NCBI GenBank assembly: GCA_946613705.1
Contig: CAMOFU010000046.1
Coordinates: 1-12,501 of the forward strand
Reading direction: 5' to 3'
From: an uncultured Clostridia bacterium
Lineage (GTDB): Bacteria; Bacillota; Clostridia; Oscillospirales; Ruminococcaceae
Length of the DNA stretch: 12,501 bases
Below are positions 12,341 to 12,501 of this stretch, in pieces. The translations under genes were made by a program, and so were the position numbers. The notes under the pieces are model-generated. The model was given only the letters and a program-made list of their open reading frames with translations, was not told where the DNA came from and ran no database searches. How positions within the stretch are numbered: the stretch's first letter is position 1; each line of letters opens with the position of its first letter.

Positions 12341-12501
12341 ATGTACGAATCCAAGAAGCCCTATTATTACGGTACAGGAAGAAGAAAGCATTCGGTTGCT
12401 CGCGTTCGTGTTTACGAGGGTACGGGCAAGATCACCATTAACGGCAGAGATATCGACGATTATTTCGGCCTTGAGACTCTCAAGCTGATCGTTCGTCAGC
12501 C
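12341..12501 (+). CDS. rpsI: 30S ribosomal protein S9, 3' end outside window
   Basis: Only the first 53 codons are visible. The sequence starts MYESKKPYYYGTGRRKHSVA and continues with RVRVYEGTGKITING and DYFGLETLKLIVRQ, the conserved N-terminal half of S9. The basic C-terminal tail that reaches the decoding centre lies beyond the window. AAAGGAG is 8 nt upstream of the ATG. It is co-transcribed with rplM. The short hydrophilic extension before YYGTGRRK is normal for clostridial S9. Confidence 0.97.
   Translation, partial: MYESKKPYYYGTGRRKHSVARVRVYEGTGKITINGRDIDDYFGLETLKLIVRQ

Overview
The window looks like chromosome from a Gram-positive anaerobic Clostridia member, most likely Ruminococcus or a close Oscillospiraceae relative. 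Support for this: strong AAGGAGG-type ribosome binding sites before almost every gene, 17-bp-spaced sigma-A promoters, a stand-alone oxaloacetate decarboxylase alpha chain without a biotin domain, lipoproteins with LAGC lipoboxes, a compact GlgB, and an rplM-rpsI operon behind a structured leader. I see no tRNA or rRNA genes, no CRISPR array, and no transposase, integrase or phage genes. The genus is inferred from protein style only.

Layout. (1) 1-1338: 3' part of an oxaloacetate decarboxylase alpha / pyruvate carboxylase B-type carboxyltransferase, closed by a clear terminator. (2) 1487-6268: an apparent regulon around a LysR-type regulator (3286-4176, minus strand). On its left is a two-gene operon: a hexapeptide acetyltransferase and a lipoprotein aldo/keto reductase. 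On its right, divergently transcribed, is a three-gene operon: an anchored cyclophilin-like protein, a lipoprotein cyclophilin-like protein and a lipoprotein flavodoxin. Both operons have the same promoter architecture, including an identical 15-bp box over the -35 element and an identical TATTAC half-site exactly 31 bp upstream. This suggests that the LysR protein controls both. (3) 6293-8346: a glycogen branching enzyme gene with its own promoter and a perfect 17-bp stem-loop. The stem-loop is shared with the convergent ABC-F ATPase gene (8394-10340, minus). (4) 10341-11176: an intergenic region, then an EIIA(Glc)-like protein whose phosphorylated histidine position is occupied by cysteine. 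(5) 11232-11562: a small barstar-like gene and a terminator. (6) 11563-12501: an unassigned stretch, four phased 10-bp repeats, a strong promoter, a structured leader, rplM (L13) and the start of rpsI (S9).

The most unusual part is region 2. Four of its five structural proteins carry a lipoprotein or membrane-anchor N-terminus, including two redox proteins (aldo/keto reductase and flavodoxin) that normally act in the cytoplasm. With the shared operator pattern, this points to a co-regulated cell-surface redox or small-molecule-handling module whose substrate I cannot determine from sequence. The aldo/keto reductase also has an in-frame internal start that could yield a cytoplasmic form. Other points of note are the His-to-Cys change in the EIIA-like protein and the helically phased decamer array upstream of the ribosomal protein promoter.
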